Shown: positions 63,168 to 64,000 of the stretch, in pieces | How positions within the stretch are numbered: the first letter of the stretch is position 1 | How the letters are laid out: every line of letters starts with the position of its first letter | Translations under genes and position numbers: made by a program | Origin: Mesocentrotus franciscanus | Lineage: Eukaryota > Echinodermata > Echinoidea > Camarodonta > Strongylocentrotidae | Assembly: GCA_037976565.1 (NCBI GenBank) | Contig: CP137680.1 | Coordinates: 22,087,533-22,151,532, forward strand | Direction of reading: 5' to 3' | DNA length: 64,000 nt | Notes under the pieces: generated by a model | Seen by the model: the letters and a program-made list of their open reading frames with translations, nothing else | Database searches by the model: none | Told to the model about the DNA's origin: nothing

Positions 63168-64000
63168 GTCAGTAATAGCACAGCAGATATTTCACCTGTT
63201 ATATTGGAATTTGTATTCATGTAATTTGAATCATAACCATTCAAATTATATACATGTATATATATATTACATAATTCTTTTAATTTTTCCAAGGTTTACA
63301 AGTAAAAGATATATCAGTAATGTTCAAAATAACATTGTTATCTACACTTGGTTATTCCAAACCAATAACTAGTACCCATACTACAACATCCTAATGTATA
63401 GTATGACTTTATCAGAAAATTACATTACCTTCTTCATGTTTATTTTGTAGCCTTCATTTGCAATCCTCCACCAGGATCTTAAACTGTGATAGGGTTATTG
63501 TCATTTAAATTTAACAACTTAATAAATTAACAATTAATCATGCTACAACATTGTATAATATATGACAATTTAAAGAGGTTTCGTGGGTGGGGGCCACTTG
63601 AAGAGCTAAAGGAAAAAATCATAGGAAGGAAGATGGTGTATTCTAAGATTTGACTTACCATCTACTGAGGAAATTACATAGAAGTTGGAAGGCTTTAGAA
63701 TGAGAGCCACTACCTTTATTAGTTAGACATACATTATGTTAGATTTACATTGTTTAATGCTTTCAGTTTCATACAGTAACTCTTCTCCTGTTGGTGGATA
63801 TTTTCTGATGGGAACCGAAGTGTTCATTTGTGAAATGGCTTTCATTGACAAATTTTAAAGGGATTAAAATGTATTGTTGAAGAATGCGTTGTTGACATTA
63901 AATGTATATAGTGGCCTTGCAAACTTCTAATCATCAATTAATTGTCCTTCAAGTGACTGATCTTCACCAATATTTCATTGGGGAGCAATAAACTCATGTA
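63168..64000. other. No gene seen
   Basis: AT-rich sequence with 'acatgtatatatatat'-type simple repeats. No exon or repeat family is recognised up to the window end. Confidence 0.4.

Overview
The window looks like nuclear DNA of a marine deuterostome, most likely an echinoderm and possibly a sea urchin. The signs are small phase-matched exons separated by AT-rich introns, dense short inverted-repeat transposons, CR1/L2-type LINE tails ending in AAT/TTA microsatellites, Gypsy elements with a short primer-binding site, and a repeat carrying 'aaggtcaaaggtca' that resembles repeats I remember from sea-urchin introns. The species assignment is inference. I found no bacterial-type operon, CRISPR array, rRNA or tRNA gene.

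Region 1-13,488 is repeat-rich. It holds foldback elements, the 3' end of a LINE, long TAG microsatellites and a terminal-inverted-repeat element at 6,043-9,406. That element was itself hit by three insertions: a hAT-like MITE, a solo LTR and a 5'-truncated LINE. Their target-site duplications can be read against an uninterrupted relative near 32.3 kb. A decayed plus-strand Gypsy element follows (9,546-13,488).

Region 13,590-28,571 holds the only host gene I can identify. It is the 5' part of a semaphorin-like (Sema domain) gene on the + strand. Seven exons have matching phases and encode a signal peptide plus about 283 residues. The introns are packed with MITEs, palindromes, LINE ends and a 2.7-kb satellite of about 19 monomers, most of which contain a nuclear-receptor DR1 motif. 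The rest of the Sema domain was not found in the window.

Region 29,104-59,875 is almost entirely nested transposons. A CAGTGGCGGATCC-terminated element contains a second copy of its own family, which carries a minisatellite. A non-LTR retrotransposon (31,354-40,715) is split by a CR1/L2-like fragment and by another DNA element (34,001-38,469). Inside the latter sits a complete PIF/Harbinger transposon (34,946-37,791) with an intact 439-residue transposase, 48-bp terminal repeats and a TTA duplication. Next is a minus-strand Gypsy element whose two LTRs and 5-bp duplication (CTAGC) lie 18.9 kb apart (40,976-59,870). It was expanded by a 10-kb two-gene Harbinger element (46,888-56,930) encoding a Myb/SANT-like protein (+ strand) and a DDE transposase (- strand), each with one in-frame TAG.

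Region 59,876-64,000 may hold a short spliced transcription unit of unknown function. Evidence there is weak.

The coding content is mostly mobile-element machinery. The nesting gives a relative order of insertions that can be read directly from the sequence.
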